Assembly: GCA_022792945.1 (NCBI GenBank) | Contig: JAAWBZ010000073.1 | Location: 19,408 to 83,407, forward strand | Length of the DNA: 64,000 nucleotides | Direction of reading: 5' to 3' | DNA from: Oscillospiraceae bacterium | GTDB taxonomy: Bacteria; Bacillota; Clostridia; Oscillospirales; Oscillospiraceae | Shown here: piece by piece, positions 24,435 through 33,538 of the stretch | Layout of the letters: every line of letters starts with the position of its first letter | Numbering within the stretch: position 1 is the first letter of the stretch | Made by a program: the position numbers and the translations under genes | Notes under the pieces: model-generated | Told to the model about the DNA's origin: nothing | Seen by the model: only the letters and a program-made list of their open reading frames with translations | Database searches by the model: none

Positions 24435-27400
24435 TTATTGGATTCCCAGCTGACGCTCCATCTGGCCCAGGTCGATGTGCAGGATTTTGGAGATGCCCTG
24501 CTCCTGCATGGTGACGCCGTAGAGCACGTCGGCCTCCTCCATGGTGCCGCGCCGGTGGGTGATGACAATGAACTGCGTACAGCCGCAGAGATTGCGAAGG
24601 TAGGAGGCGAAGCGGCGGACGTTGTTGTCGTCCAGCGCCGCGTCGATCTCGTCCAGCAGGCAGAAGGGCGTCGGCCGCACCCGCAGGATGGCGAAATAGA
24701 GCGCGATGGCCACGAACGCCTTCTCGCCGCCGGAGAGCAGCGTGATGGTTTTGAGCTGCTTGCCCGGCGGCTGCACGCGGATTTCGATGCCGCAGCCCAG
24801 CGGGTCCTCCGGGTCCTCCAGCTCCAGCGACGCCTTGCCGCCGCCGAACATCTCCACAAAGGTCTTGCCGAAATACTCGTTGATCCGGGCGAACTCCCGG
24901 GCGAAGATCTCCGTCATTTCCCGGGTAATGGAGCCGATGATCTCCTCCAGCTCCGCCTTGGCGTGGAGCACATCGTCCCGCTGGGCACTGAGGTACTCGT
25001 AACGCTCGTTGACCCGGGCGAACTCGTCGATGGCACCCAGGTTCGGCGTGCCCAGGGCCGAGATGCGGCGCTTGAGCGCGGCGATCTCCTTCCCCGCCGC
25101 TGCGGCGCTCTCCAGGGGCGCACGCTCCGCCGCCGCCGTGGTGGGCGTCAGCTCATAGGCGTCCCAGAGCTTGTCAATGATCTGCTTTTCCTCCATGGCC
25201 GCAGTGGTCTTGCGCTGCTCCAGGCGGGCGCTTTCGCGCTCCATCAGCAGGATGTCCCGGTTCTTCTCCTGGGCTTCGCGCTCGGCCTTGGTCTTGCGGG
25301 CCTCCGTCTCCATACGCTGGGCGGCGGCGTCCTGCAGGGCGCTCCTGGTTTCCACCAGCTGGCGGGACAGACCGTCCCGCTGGGCAGCCAGGTCCTCGAT
25401 CTGTTGGACGAACGCGCCGTTTTCCGCCTCGCAGCGGTCCAGCAGCGCCTCCTTGGCAGCCCGGTCGCCCTGCATGTCCTGCGCCAGGGCGCACAGCTGT
25501 GCAATGGACTCCTGCGCGGTGCCGCGCTCGGCCTCACAGGCGGCGGCGGCCATGCGCACGGCGGTCGTCTCCTCCTGCAGGGCGGCGCTGCGCGCCTCCA
25601 GCGCACCCCGCCGTTCCTGTATCTGAGCGAGCTGCCCGTCCAAGCCCAGTACCTGCCGCTCCAAGGATGCGATCTCCGCGGACAGCGCCGTCTGCCGCTC
25701 CGTGGCATCAGCGCTCTGGGTGTCCAGAGCTGCCAGCTCCCGGCGGCAGTTCTCGGCCTGGAGCTCCGCGGCCTCCACCAGGAGAGCCTGCTGCTTTTCG
25801 GTGCCCTCCAGGCGCAGCACCTCGTCCTCCGCCTGGCGCAGCTGCCCCTGGACCGCCGAGAGCTGGAATTCCACCTCCGCCGCGGCCCGGACAGCCTCAG
25901 ACAGCGCCTGTCCCAGCGCCTCCCGGCGCTCGGACAGCGTGCGCCGCTGCTGCTCCAGCCGCTGAAGCTCGTTGGCCCGGGATAGAATCCCGGCGCTGCG
26001 CGCCGTGGAGCCGCCGGTCATGGCACCGCCGGCGTTGATGACCTGGCCGTCCAGGGTCACGATGCGGAAGCGGTTGGCATATTTTCTCGCCATGATGATG
26101 GCGTAATCCAGATTTTCCACGACCACCGTCCGGCCCAGCAGATTCTGGAAGATGGCATCGTAGCCGCGGTCGTATTCGATGAGGTCCGAGGCGACGCCCA
26201 CGAACCCGCCGGTATGCTCCACGCCGCTCTCCTGAAGCCGCTTGCCCCAGATAGTGCGGACAGGCAGGAAGGTGGCGCGCCCGCCGTCGCGCTGCCGGAG
26301 CAGCTGGATGGCGGCCTTGCCGTCCTCCTCGGCAGAGACGACGATGTGCTGCATCGCCGCGCCCAGGGCCGTCTCCACCGCCACGGTGTAGCGGTCCTGG
26401 GTCTTGAGCAGCTTCGACACCGGGCCGTGGACGTTCCGCAGCACGCCCCGGGCCGCCGCCTGCATCACCACGCGGACGGCCTTGGAGTACCCCTCGTACT
26501 CACGTTCCATCTCGCGGAACATCTTCAATTTGGACTCGATGGTATCCAGCTGTACGCCGGAGGCGTCCGCCTCCTTTTGCAGCCGGTCGCGCTTCTCAGC
26601 CCTGGCCTGCATCCGCAGGCTGTAGCCGTCGATGGTATTGCGCGCGGCGGTCACGTCCTCCCGGGCGGCGGAGAGGCGGTCTGTCCAGACCTTCTGCTCC
26701 GCCCTGGCCTTCTCCAGGTGCGCCTGGGCCTGGGCCTGCTGCCCGGTGAGCTGCGCGCGCCGCTGGGCCTGCTCGTCCACCGAGAGGGCCAGAGAATCCA
26801 GCTCCCGCCGGCGGCTGGCACACTGGGCCGCGGCATTGGTCTGGGTCAGCTGCAAAGATGCCTGCTCCGTCAGCACCGCATCCAGCGCCATCCCGGCGGA
26901 CTGGGTCTCCGTCTGCAATTGGGCCAGCTTCTCCGCTGTTTCGTCCTGCTGGCGGGACAGCGCCTCCAGCCGCGCCTTTTTCTGGACGATCTGCTCCGTG
27001 ATCCCGCCGGCGCGGCTCTCCTGTTCCTGGAGCTCGGCGCGTATCCGGTCCATGTTGCGGCGGTTGTTCTCCAAATTGGCCTCCAGGACGGCGACCTCGC
27101 CCTCTTTGGCACGCACGTCGTCCTCCAGCGCCGCCGCACGCCCACGCAGTATCTCCGTTTCCTGGTCACGCTGACGCAGCTCCTGCCCAAGCTGTTCGGC
27201 GGTATTGTAGAGGGCTGTCAGGTTTTCATGCTCCTGCTCGAGGATGAACGCGGCAGCGTTGTAGTCCTCCTCCGCCTTCTGGGAGGCCGCGGCCAGCCGC
27301 TCGAGGCTGTCCAGCCACATGGAGACCTCCAGGCGCTTCAGCTCGCTGCGGCAGGCCAGGTACTTCTGCGCCTTCTCCGCCTGCTCCCGCAGCGGCTCCA

Positions 27401-28004
27401 CCTGTAGCTCCAGCTCGGCGATCTTGTCCCCGATGCGCACCAGGTTTTCCTGGGTGCTGTCCAGGCGCCGCTCAGTCTCCTCCTTGCGGTGGCGGAATTT
27501 GGAGATGCCGGCGGCCTCCTCAAAGACCTCGCGGCGGTCGGTGCTTTTGACCGACAGGATCTCGTCGATGCGGCCCTGGCCGATATTGGAATAGCCCTCC
27601 CGGCCGAGGCCGGTATCCATGAACAGCTCGTTGATATCTCGGAGCCGGGCGGACTGCTTGTTGATATAGTATTCACTGTCTCCGCTGCGGTAATACCGCC
27701 GGGTCACCATGACCTCCGGCGTCTCGATGCGCAGCGCGCCGTCGGAATTGTCCAGAATCAGCGACGCCTCGGCAAAGCCCACCTGCGCGCGCTTTTGGGT
27801 GCCGCCGAAGATCACGTCCTCCATCTTCGCGCCCCGCAGCGCCTTGGTGCTCTGCTCGCCCATGACCCAGCTGATGGCGTCGGAGATATTCGATTTTCCG
27901 CTGCCGTTGGGCCCGACGATGGCGGTGATGTCGCTGCCGAATTGCAGGACCGTCTTATCCGGAAAGGATTTGAAGCCCTGGATCTCCAATGCTTTTAAGT
28001 ACAA
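24435..28004 (-). CDS. smc: Chromosome segregation protein SMC
   Basis: SMC with ScpA/ScpB forms the bacterial condensin that aligns chromosome arms. The 1189-residue protein begins YLKALEIQGFKSFPDKTVLQ, has Walker A AIVGPNGSGKSNISDAI near residue 32, two long coiled coils (about 170-500 and 665-1020) around a hinge (about 515-630, containing GGAMTGGS), and the C-terminal LLSGGEKAFVAIAL signature with CLLDEIDAALDD. The start codon is TTG at 28004 with AGAGGT about 8 bases upstream. It has its own promoter. Confidence 0.98.
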   Translation of the reverse strand: MYLKALEIQGFKSFPDKTVLQFGSDITAIVGPNGSGKSNISDAISWVMGEQSTKALRGAKMEDVIFGGTQKRAQVGFAEASLILDNSDGALRIETPEVMVTRRYYRSGDSEYYINKQSARLRDINELFMDTGLGREGYSNIGQGRIDEILSVKSTDRREVFEEAAGISKFRHRKEETERRLDSTQENLVRIGDKIAELELQVEPLREQAEKAQKYLACRSELKRLEVSMWLDSLERLAAASQKAEEDYNAAAFILEQEHENLTALYNTAEQLGQELRQRDQETEILRGRAAALEDDVRAKEGEVAVLEANLENNRRNMDRIRAELQEQESRAGGITEQIVQKKARLEALSRQQDETAEKLAQLQTETQSAGMALDAVLTEQASLQLTQTNAAAQCASRRRELDSLALSVDEQAQRRAQLTGQQAQAQAHLEKARAEQKVWTDRLSAAREDVTAARNTIDGYSLRMQARAEKRDRLQKEADASGVQLDTIESKLKMFREMEREYEGYSKAVRVVMQAAARGVLRNVHGPVSKLLKTQDRYTVAVETALGAAMQHIVVSAEEDGKAAIQLLRQRDGGRATFLPVRTIWGKRLQESGVEHTGGFVGVASDLIEYDRGYDAIFQNLLGRTVVVENLDYAIIMARKYANRFRIVTLDGQVINAGGAMTGGSTARSAGILSRANELQRLEQQRRTLSERREALGQALSEAVRAAAEVEFQLSAVQGQLRQAEDEVLRLEGTEKQQALLVEAAELQAENCRRELAALDTQSADATERQTALSAEIASLERQVLGLDGQLAQIQERRGALEARSAALQEETTAVRMAAAACEAERGTAQESIAQLCALAQDMQGDRAAKEALLDRCEAENGAFVQQIEDLAAQRDGLSRQLVETRSALQDAAAQRMETEARKTKAEREAQEKNRDILLMERESARLEQRKTTAAMEEKQIIDKLWDAYELTPTTAAAERAPLESAAAAGKEIAALKRRISALGTPNLGAIDEFARVNERYEYLSAQRDDVLHAKAELEEIIGSITREMTEIFAREFARINEYFGKTFVEMFGGGKASLELEDPEDPLGCGIEIRVQPPGKQLKTITLLSGGEKAFVAIALYFAILRVRPTPFCLLDEIDAALDDNNVRRFASYLRNLCGCTQFIVITHRRGTMEEADVLYGVTMQEQGISKILHIDLGQMERQLGIQ

Positions 28005-28050
28005 ACGTGCTACCTCTCATCAGTCAATGCGATCAGGATTCTATTTTGCT

Positions 28051-28079
28051 ATTCTAGCAATTTCCCGCAGTGATTGCAA
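28051..28079 (-). promoter_or_regulatory. Promoter of smc
   Basis: Minus-strand TTGCAA (28074-28079) and TAGAAT (28051-28056), 17 bases apart, giving a leader of about 40 bases. It makes smc and the genes after it independent of rnc. Confidence 0.75.
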
Positions 28080-28104
28080 GTAAATTTTCTCAAAACCGCG
28101 CCGC

Positions 28105-28133
28105 AGGGCGCGGAGGGAAGCCCTCCGCGCCCT
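28105..28133 (-). terminator. GC-rich hairpin after rnc
   Basis: A perfect 13-base-pair stem (28105-28117 with 28121-28133, loop AAG) starts 9 bases after the rnc stop. Only a short, interrupted T stretch follows on the minus strand (GCGGCGCGGTTTTG), so efficiency is uncertain; given its position it might also be an RNase III processing site (inference). Confidence 0.6.
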
Positions 28134-28141
28134 GGAGCCGC

Positions 28142-28822
28142 TTAAAATTGACCGGCCAGCTTTTCCAAAGCCGCCTCCGCCGCGGCCTGCTCGGCCCGTT
28201 TCTTGCTGGAGCCGGCGCCGGCGCCCACCACCTGGCCGTTGAGCGTCACCTCCACCCGGAAGGTCTTGTCATGGTCGGGACCGGACTCCTCCAGCAGCGT
28301 ATAAGAAAGCACCTGATGCTTTTTCCGCTGCACCAGCTCCTGGAGTGCCGTCTTGACGTCGGCGTTGCAGGGCCGGCGCTCAGGCGCGCCGCTGAGCAGC
28401 AGCCGCTCGACGATGCCGCGAGCCGCCGGGAAGCCGCCATCAAGATACGATGCGGCAATCACCGACTCCACCGCGTCGGCGGTGATGCTGTTGCGGGTCC
28501 TGCCGCCGCCCAGGTCCTCGCCGTGGCCCAGCTTCAGGTACTCGCCCAGGCGCAGGCCCGCCGCGGCCCGGGCCAGGCTGGTCTCGCAGACCAGGTCCGC
28601 CCGCATCCGGGTCAGATCCCCCTCCGGATGATCGGGATAACGGCGGTAGAGGTACTCCGCCACCACGAAGCCCAGGATGGAATCGCCCAGGAACTCCAGC
28701 CGCTCGTTGCTGGCCAGGCCGTTTTTCCATTTCTCGTTGGCGTAGGAGCTGTGGGTCAGCGCCTTTTCCAGCAGGCGCTGGTCCTGGAAGGTATAGCCCA
28801 GGGCACGTTCCAGATCACGCAT
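28142..28822 (-). CDS. rnc: Ribonuclease III
   Basis: Cleaves double-stranded RNA in rRNA precursors and some mRNAs. The 226-residue protein has the catalytic signature NERLEFLGDSILGFVVAEYL near residue 38, the second acidic site in TADAVESVIAASYLDGGF, and a C-terminal double-strand RNA-binding domain (about 155-225) with FRVEVTLNGQVVGAGAGSSK. The ATG at 28822 overlaps the plsX stop by 8 bases; upstream in-frame codons fall inside plsX. Confidence 0.97.
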   Translation of the reverse strand: MRDLERALGYTFQDQRLLEKALTHSSYANEKWKNGLASNERLEFLGDSILGFVVAEYLYRRYPDHPEGDLTRMRADLVCETSLARAAAGLRLGEYLKLGHGEDLGGGRTRNSITADAVESVIAASYLDGGFPAARGIVERLLLSGAPERRPCNADVKTALQELVQRKKHQVLSYTLLEESGPDHDKTFRVEVTLNGQVVGAGAGSSKKRAEQAAAEAALEKLAGQF

Positions 28823-29852
28823 GATGCTCCAGCTCCTTCGGGACCGTGATGAGATCGATATTTTCCTCAATGGCCGCCACCAGACCGCTGCTGACCGCCT
28901 CTGCCGCCTGGCGCACCGCGTTGGAAATAGCCAGGGCGTCCGACGAGCCGTGGGCCTTGACGATGGGCTTGGTGATCCCCAGGAACGGCGTGCCGCCCAC
29001 CTCGCGGTAATCCATCAGTCGCTTGAGGTCCCTGATGCCCTGTTTGCAGAGCAGCGCAGCCAGCTTGGTGCCGGCGTTGCGCATAAACAGCCCTTTCAGC
29101 TGATCGGACATGAATTTTCCGGTGCCCTCGATGCTTTTCAGCAGGATATTCCCCGAAAAGCCGTCGGAGACCACCACGTCTGCGCCGCCCAGCATCACGT
29201 CCCGGCCCTCGATGTTGCCGATGAAATGGATGCCGCCGCGCTCACTCAGCCGCTGGAGCATCCCATAGGCCGCTCGCTGCAAATCGGTACCCTTGCTGTC
29301 CTCCGCGCCAATGTTCAACAGGCCCACCCGGGGCTTTTCGATCCCCAAAGTCCGCTGGGCAAAGAAGGAGCCCATACAGCCGAACTGCAAGAGGAATTCC
29401 GGCGTACACTCGGCGTTGGCGCCGCAGTCCACCAACACGCACTTCCCCGCGGCGGTAGGGAGCACCGGCGCCAGGGCCGCGCGGCGGATGCCGGGAATGC
29501 GCTTGACGATCAGCGTGGCGGCGGTGAGCACCGCACCGGTGCTGCCGGCAGAGATGAACGCGTCACCCTTGCCGTCGGCCAGCATCCGCAGGCCCACCAC
29601 CAGAGAAGAGTCCCGCCGCTTGCGGATCACCGTCGCCGGGTCGTCGTGCATGTCCACCACATCCTCGGCGTTGGCGATCTCCATCCCCTTGGGCAGATTG
29701 GTCACGCCCTTCTCCTTCAGGGCCTCCAGGACCTCCGCGCCGCGGCCCACCAGGACCAGCTCCATGTCCGCCATTCTGGCCGCCCGCAGGACGCCGGCAA
29801 CGATCTCACCGGGGGCGTTGTCGCCGCCCATCGCGTCGATGATAATTCTCAT
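28815..29852 (-). CDS. plsX: Phosphate acyltransferase PlsX
   Basis: Makes acyl phosphate from acyl-ACP for phospholipid synthesis by PlsY. The 345-residue protein opens MRIIIDAMGGDNAPGEIVAG and has SAGSTGAVLTAATLIVKRIP, GANAECTPEFLLQFG, NIGAEDSKGTDLQRAAYGML and VVVSDGFSGNILLKSIEG. It overlaps trmFO by 4 bases. The usual partners fapR, fabD, fabG and acpP are absent between plsX and rnc. Confidence 0.97.
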   Translation of the reverse strand: MRIIIDAMGGDNAPGEIVAGVLRAARMADMELVLVGRGAEVLEALKEKGVTNLPKGMEIANAEDVVDMHDDPATVIRKRRDSSLVVGLRMLADGKGDAFISAGSTGAVLTAATLIVKRIPGIRRAALAPVLPTAAGKCVLVDCGANAECTPEFLLQFGCMGSFFAQRTLGIEKPRVGLLNIGAEDSKGTDLQRAAYGMLQRLSERGGIHFIGNIEGRDVMLGGADVVVSDGFSGNILLKSIEGTGKFMSDQLKGLFMRNAGTKLAALLCKQGIRDLKRLMDYREVGGTPFLGITKPIVKAHGSSDALAISNAVRQAAEAVSSGLVAAIEENIDLITVPKELEHHA

Positions 29853-31174
29853 GACAGGGCTCCTTTCTCGTTTTCCGTCTGTATGACCGCGTCGATCCGC
29901 TCCAGCGCGCGGTTGGCGATAGCCAGGTTCCTGTTGGCCTTACCCTTCACCCGATGACCCAGAGGCTCAAGGATGCCGAAATTCACATTCATCGGCTGGA
30001 ACTCCCCCACGCTCCCCCCGCTGATATACCATGCCAGCGCGCCGATGGCCGTTTCCCGGGAAAAGTCCGGCAACGGCCGGCCCAGAACCTTGGCCGCCAT
30101 GGCCTTGGCGCAGAGGAAGCCCGAGGCGGTGGACTCCACATACCCCTCCACGCCGGTCATCTGCCCGGCAAAGGCCACCAACGGGTCCCGCCGGTCTGCG
30201 TAATAGCGGTCCAGCAGCTGTGGGGAATTCAAAAACGTGTTGCGGTGCATGACGCCGTAGCGCACGAACTCCGCGTTCCGGAGCGCCGGGATCATGGAGA
30301 ACACCCGCTTCTGCTCCGGGAATTTCAGATGCGTCTGGAAGCCCACCAGATTGTAGACGCTGCCAGCGGCATTGTCCCGGCGCAGCTGCACCACCGCGTA
30401 GGGCTCCCGCCCGGTCCGGGGGTCCCGGAGGCCCACGGGCTTCAGCGGGCCGTAGCGCAGGGTGTCCACGCCGCGGCGGGCCATGACCTCCACAGGCATG
30501 CAGCCCTCAAATACCAGCTTGTCCTCAAAGCCGTGAACCGGCGCCTCCTCTGCGGTTTTCAGTGCATCCACAAAGGCCAGATACTGCTCGCGGTCCATGG
30601 CGCAGTTTACATAATCCGCCGTCCCACGGTCGTACCGGGATGCGAGCCAAGCCAGGTCCATATCGATGGACGCGGCGCTGACCAGCGGCGCAGCAGCGTC
30701 GAAGAAGCGGAGGTACTCCGCGCCGCCGAAGTAGTTCTGAATGGCCCCGCTGAGGCCGTCGCTGGTCAGCGGCCCCGTCGCCACAATCACCGGACCCACC
30801 GAGATTTCAGTCACCTCTTCCTCAAAGATCCGGATGGCCGGATGGCTGCGGATCTTCTCCGTGACCAGCCGGGAAAAGCCGTCTCGGTCCACCGCCAGTG
30901 CGCCGCCGGCCTCCACCCGCGTCGCGTCGGCACACGCGAGGATCAGGCTGCCGCAGCGGCGCAACTCCTCCTTCAGGAGGCCCACCGCGTTCTCCAGCCG
31001 GTCGCCCCGCAGGGAGTTGGAGCACACCAGCTCGGCAAAGCCGGGGCTGTGATGGGCCGGCGTCATTTTGGCGGGCTTCATCTCGTAGAGCGCCACCTCC
31101 AGCCCGCCTTGGGCCAGCTGCCACGCAGCCTCGCAGCCGGCCAGGCCCGCGCCGATCACCCTGACGGTGCTCAT
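29849..31174 (-). CDS. trmFO: Folate-dependent tRNA (uracil-5-)-methyltransferase TrmFO
   Basis: Methylates U54 of tRNA using methylenetetrahydrofolate and FAD, replacing TrmA in Gram-positives. The 441-residue protein has the N-terminal FAD loop VIGAGLAGCEAAWQLAQ, YEMKPAKMTPAHH, AELVCSNSLRGD, YVNCAMDREQYLAF and the folate-side FSMIPALRNAEFVRYGVMHR. It overlaps topA by 4 bases; topA-trmFO adjacency is conserved across Firmicutes. Confidence 0.98.
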   Translation of the reverse strand: MSTVRVIGAGLAGCEAAWQLAQGGLEVALYEMKPAKMTPAHHSPGFAELVCSNSLRGDRLENAVGLLKEELRRCGSLILACADATRVEAGGALAVDRDGFSRLVTEKIRSHPAIRIFEEEVTEISVGPVIVATGPLTSDGLSGAIQNYFGGAEYLRFFDAAAPLVSAASIDMDLAWLASRYDRGTADYVNCAMDREQYLAFVDALKTAEEAPVHGFEDKLVFEGCMPVEVMARRGVDTLRYGPLKPVGLRDPRTGREPYAVVQLRRDNAAGSVYNLVGFQTHLKFPEQKRVFSMIPALRNAEFVRYGVMHRNTFLNSPQLLDRYYADRRDPLVAFAGQMTGVEGYVESTASGFLCAKAMAAKVLGRPLPDFSRETAIGALAWYISGGSVGEFQPMNVNFGILEPLGHRVKGKANRNLAIANRALERIDAVIQTENEKGALS

Positions 31175-33420
31175 GGCGTCTCCTCCTTCTCCGCCGGCTT
31201 TTTCGCCGCCCTGGTCTTCGCTGCCGTCTTGGCTTTGGACGCCGGCTTTTTCGCCGGCTTGGCCTCAGCCTCCGGCGCGGCCTCAGCCTCTTTTGCGGCC
31301 TCGGCGGGCTTGCGGCGGTAGCCGCGCTGGTCCTCGGGCAGGAAGTTGGAGCATTTTTCATTGATGCAGAAGGGCTTCATCTGCCCCCGCCCGGATTTTT
31401 TGAACATGGACTGGCCGCAGACCGGGCAGTCGAACTCCGTGGGCACGTCCCAGGACATAAAGCCGCACTCCGCGCCGCGCTCACAGGCATAATAGGCAAA
31501 GCCCTTCTTGGATTTCCGCTTGAGCATTCCGCTGCCGCACTGGGGACAGCGGCCAGGCATCCGCTCGACGATGGGCTTGGTGTTTTTGCACTCCGGGTAG
31601 CCGGGGCAGGCCAGGAAGCGGCCGAAGCGGCCGATTTTGATGACCATATTCCGCCCGCACAGCTCGCAGACCTCGTCGGTCTCCTCATCGGGGACCTTCA
31701 GGCGGGTGTCCTTAAGCGCCTCCTCCGCCGCCTCCAGCTCCTTGCTGAAGTCGCCGTAGAAGTCCGAGAGCACCTGCTTCCATGGCAGCTTCCCCTCCTC
31801 CACCTGATCCAGGCGCGCCTCCATCCCGGCGGTGAACTCCACGTCCACAATGTCATTGAAACGATCCACCATCAGCCCGTTGACCACCTCGCCCAACGGC
31901 GTCGGCCAGAGGCGTTTGTCCTTTTTGATGACGTAGTCCCGGTCCTGGATGGTGGAAATGATCGTCGCGTAGGTGGAGGGACGGCCCACCCCCTTCTCCT
32001 CCATGGCCCGCACCAGGGTTGCCTCGGTGTAGCGGGCGGGCGGCTGGGTGAAGTGCTGCTCCTGCTCGCAGGCGGTTTTGGACAGCGGCTCGCCCTCGGT
32101 CAGATCCGGCAGGGGTGACTGGACCTCCTCGCCCTCATCGTCCTTCCCCTCCTCATAGATGGCGGTGAAGCCGGCAAATTTCAGGCTCTGGTGGTTGGCA
32201 CGGAATACATGATCGCCGCAGACGGCCTCAATGGCGATGGCGTCGTAGAGCGCGTTGGACATCTGACAGGCCACAAAGCGGCTCCAGATCAGCTTGTAGA
32301 GCCGGTACTGGTCCCGGCTCAGGTCCTTGGAAATGCGCTCCGGGTCCAGCCAGACGTTGCTGGGGCGGATGGCCTCGTGAGCGTCCTGGGCGGCGTTTTT
32401 GGTCTTGAACTGGCGATGCGCGCCGTTGTGGTAGGCCTGGCCGTAGCGGCTGGTAATGAATTCCTGCACCGCGGCCAGGGCGTCGTCAGAGAGGCGTGTG
32501 GAGTCGGTACGCATATAGGTGATGAGGCCGATGGTCCCCTCGCCGGAGATATCCACGCCCTCATAGAGCTGCTGCGCGATGGCCATGGTGCGCTTGGGGG
32601 TCATATTCAGCCTGCGCGACGCCTCCTGCTGCAGGGTAGAGGTGATGAAGGGCGGCGCGGGCGAGCGCTTTTTCTCAGTGCGCTTGACGCTGGCCACGGA
32701 GAACGCGCCGCGCTCCAGAGACGCGATCACGGCGGCTACCTCAGCCTCGCTTTTCAGCTCCCGCTTTTTGGGGTCGCCGTAGAAGCGGGCGCGGAAGCTG
32801 CCGGGCTTTCCCACCCGCTGGAGCAGCACGTCCAGCGACCAATACTCCTGGGGCACAAAGGCCCGGATTTCATTCTCCCGGTCCACCACCAGCCGCGTCG
32901 CCACCGACTGCACGCGTCCGGCCGAGAGACCCCGGCGGACCTTCTTCCACAGAAGCGGACTGAGCTGATAGCCCACGATCCGGTCCAGAATGCGCCGCGC
33001 CTGCTGCGCGTCCACCAGGTCATAGTCGATGCCCCGCGGCTCGCCGATGGCCTTGGAGACCACGTTCCTGGTGATCTCGTTGAAGGTCACCCGGAACGTC
33101 TTGTCGTCCGGGATGCCCAGCAGCTCCTTGAGATGCCAGGAGATGGCCTCTCCCTCGCGGTCGGGGTCGGTGGCCAGATAGATGTTCTCGCTGTCCTTAG
33201 CCGCCTTCTTCAGGTCGGAGATCACATTTTCCTTTCCCTTCATGGGGATATAGTGCGGTTCAAAATTATGCTCAAAATCGACGCCCATGGTGCTCTTCGG
33301 CAGGTCCCGCAGGTGCCCCATGCAGGCCTTGACCTGGTAGCGGGGACCCAGATATTTGCCAATGGTCTTGGCCTTGGACGGGGACTCCACGATCACAAGG
33401 TTCGTCTGTTCATTCGCCAT
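31171..33420 (-). CDS. topA: DNA topoisomerase I
   Basis: Relaxes negative supercoils by a type IA mechanism. The 749 residues hold the Toprim domain (VIVESPSKAKTIGKYLG, ATDPDREGEAISWHL), the active-site Tyr in TYMRTDSTRLS near residue 300, and three C4 zinc fingers (CELC...CPGYPEC, CPQC...CERGAEC, CPVC...CINEKC) between about 570 and 700. An Ala/Lys-rich basic tail follows from about 705 to the end. A GGAGG about 10 bases upstream serves the ATG. It follows a long palindrome that separates it from dprA. Confidence 0.98.
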   Translation of the reverse strand: MANEQTNLVIVESPSKAKTIGKYLGPRYQVKACMGHLRDLPKSTMGVDFEHNFEPHYIPMKGKENVISDLKKAAKDSENIYLATDPDREGEAISWHLKELLGIPDDKTFRVTFNEITRNVVSKAIGEPRGIDYDLVDAQQARRILDRIVGYQLSPLLWKKVRRGLSAGRVQSVATRLVVDRENEIRAFVPQEYWSLDVLLQRVGKPGSFRARFYGDPKKRELKSEAEVAAVIASLERGAFSVASVKRTEKKRSPAPPFITSTLQQEASRRLNMTPKRTMAIAQQLYEGVDISGEGTIGLITYMRTDSTRLSDDALAAVQEFITSRYGQAYHNGAHRQFKTKNAAQDAHEAIRPSNVWLDPERISKDLSRDQYRLYKLIWSRFVACQMSNALYDAIAIEAVCGDHVFRANHQSLKFAGFTAIYEEGKDDEGEEVQSPLPDLTEGEPLSKTACEQEQHFTQPPARYTEATLVRAMEEKGVGRPSTYATIISTIQDRDYVIKKDKRLWPTPLGEVVNGLMVDRFNDIVDVEFTAGMEARLDQVEEGKLPWKQVLSDFYGDFSKELEAAEEALKDTRLKVPDEETDEVCELCGRNMVIKIGRFGRFLACPGYPECKNTKPIVERMPGRCPQCGSGMLKRKSKKGFAYYACERGAECGFMSWDVPTEFDCPVCGQSMFKKSGRGQMKPFCINEKCSNFLPEDQRGYRRKPAEAAKEAEAAPEAEAKPAKKPASKAKTAAKTRAAKKPAEKEETP

Positions 33421-33473
33421 TCCAATGATTCCTCCAACTCCGCCGCACCGGCGGATATTCTGTTGCGGAGGCG

Positions 33474-33532
33474 GTATTCATAGGCGGGAAACGGCAAATG
33501 CCGCCGCCGCGGCGTTTCACGCCTGTGAATAC
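33474..33532. repeat. 59-base imperfect palindrome between dprA and topA
   Basis: Two 20-base arms (33474-33493 and 33513-33532) pair at 18 of 20 positions, and the GC-rich centre can pair further around a CGGC/GCCG core. It starts 6 bases after the dprA stop. No U tract follows on the minus strand, so it does not look like a normal terminator. It could be a transcript-stabilising hairpin or a copy of a small palindromic intergenic repeat. Confidence 0.7.
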
Positions 33533-33538
33533 AGCCTC

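Noticed and set aside
23265..25985. A 906-codon plus-strand frame opposite rph, ftsY and smc
   Set aside because: It crosses three real genes on the other strand and shows no recognisable domain.
33421..33538. Intrinsic terminator for dprA
   Set aside because: The palindrome has no U tract on the minus strand, so it was listed as a repeat instead.
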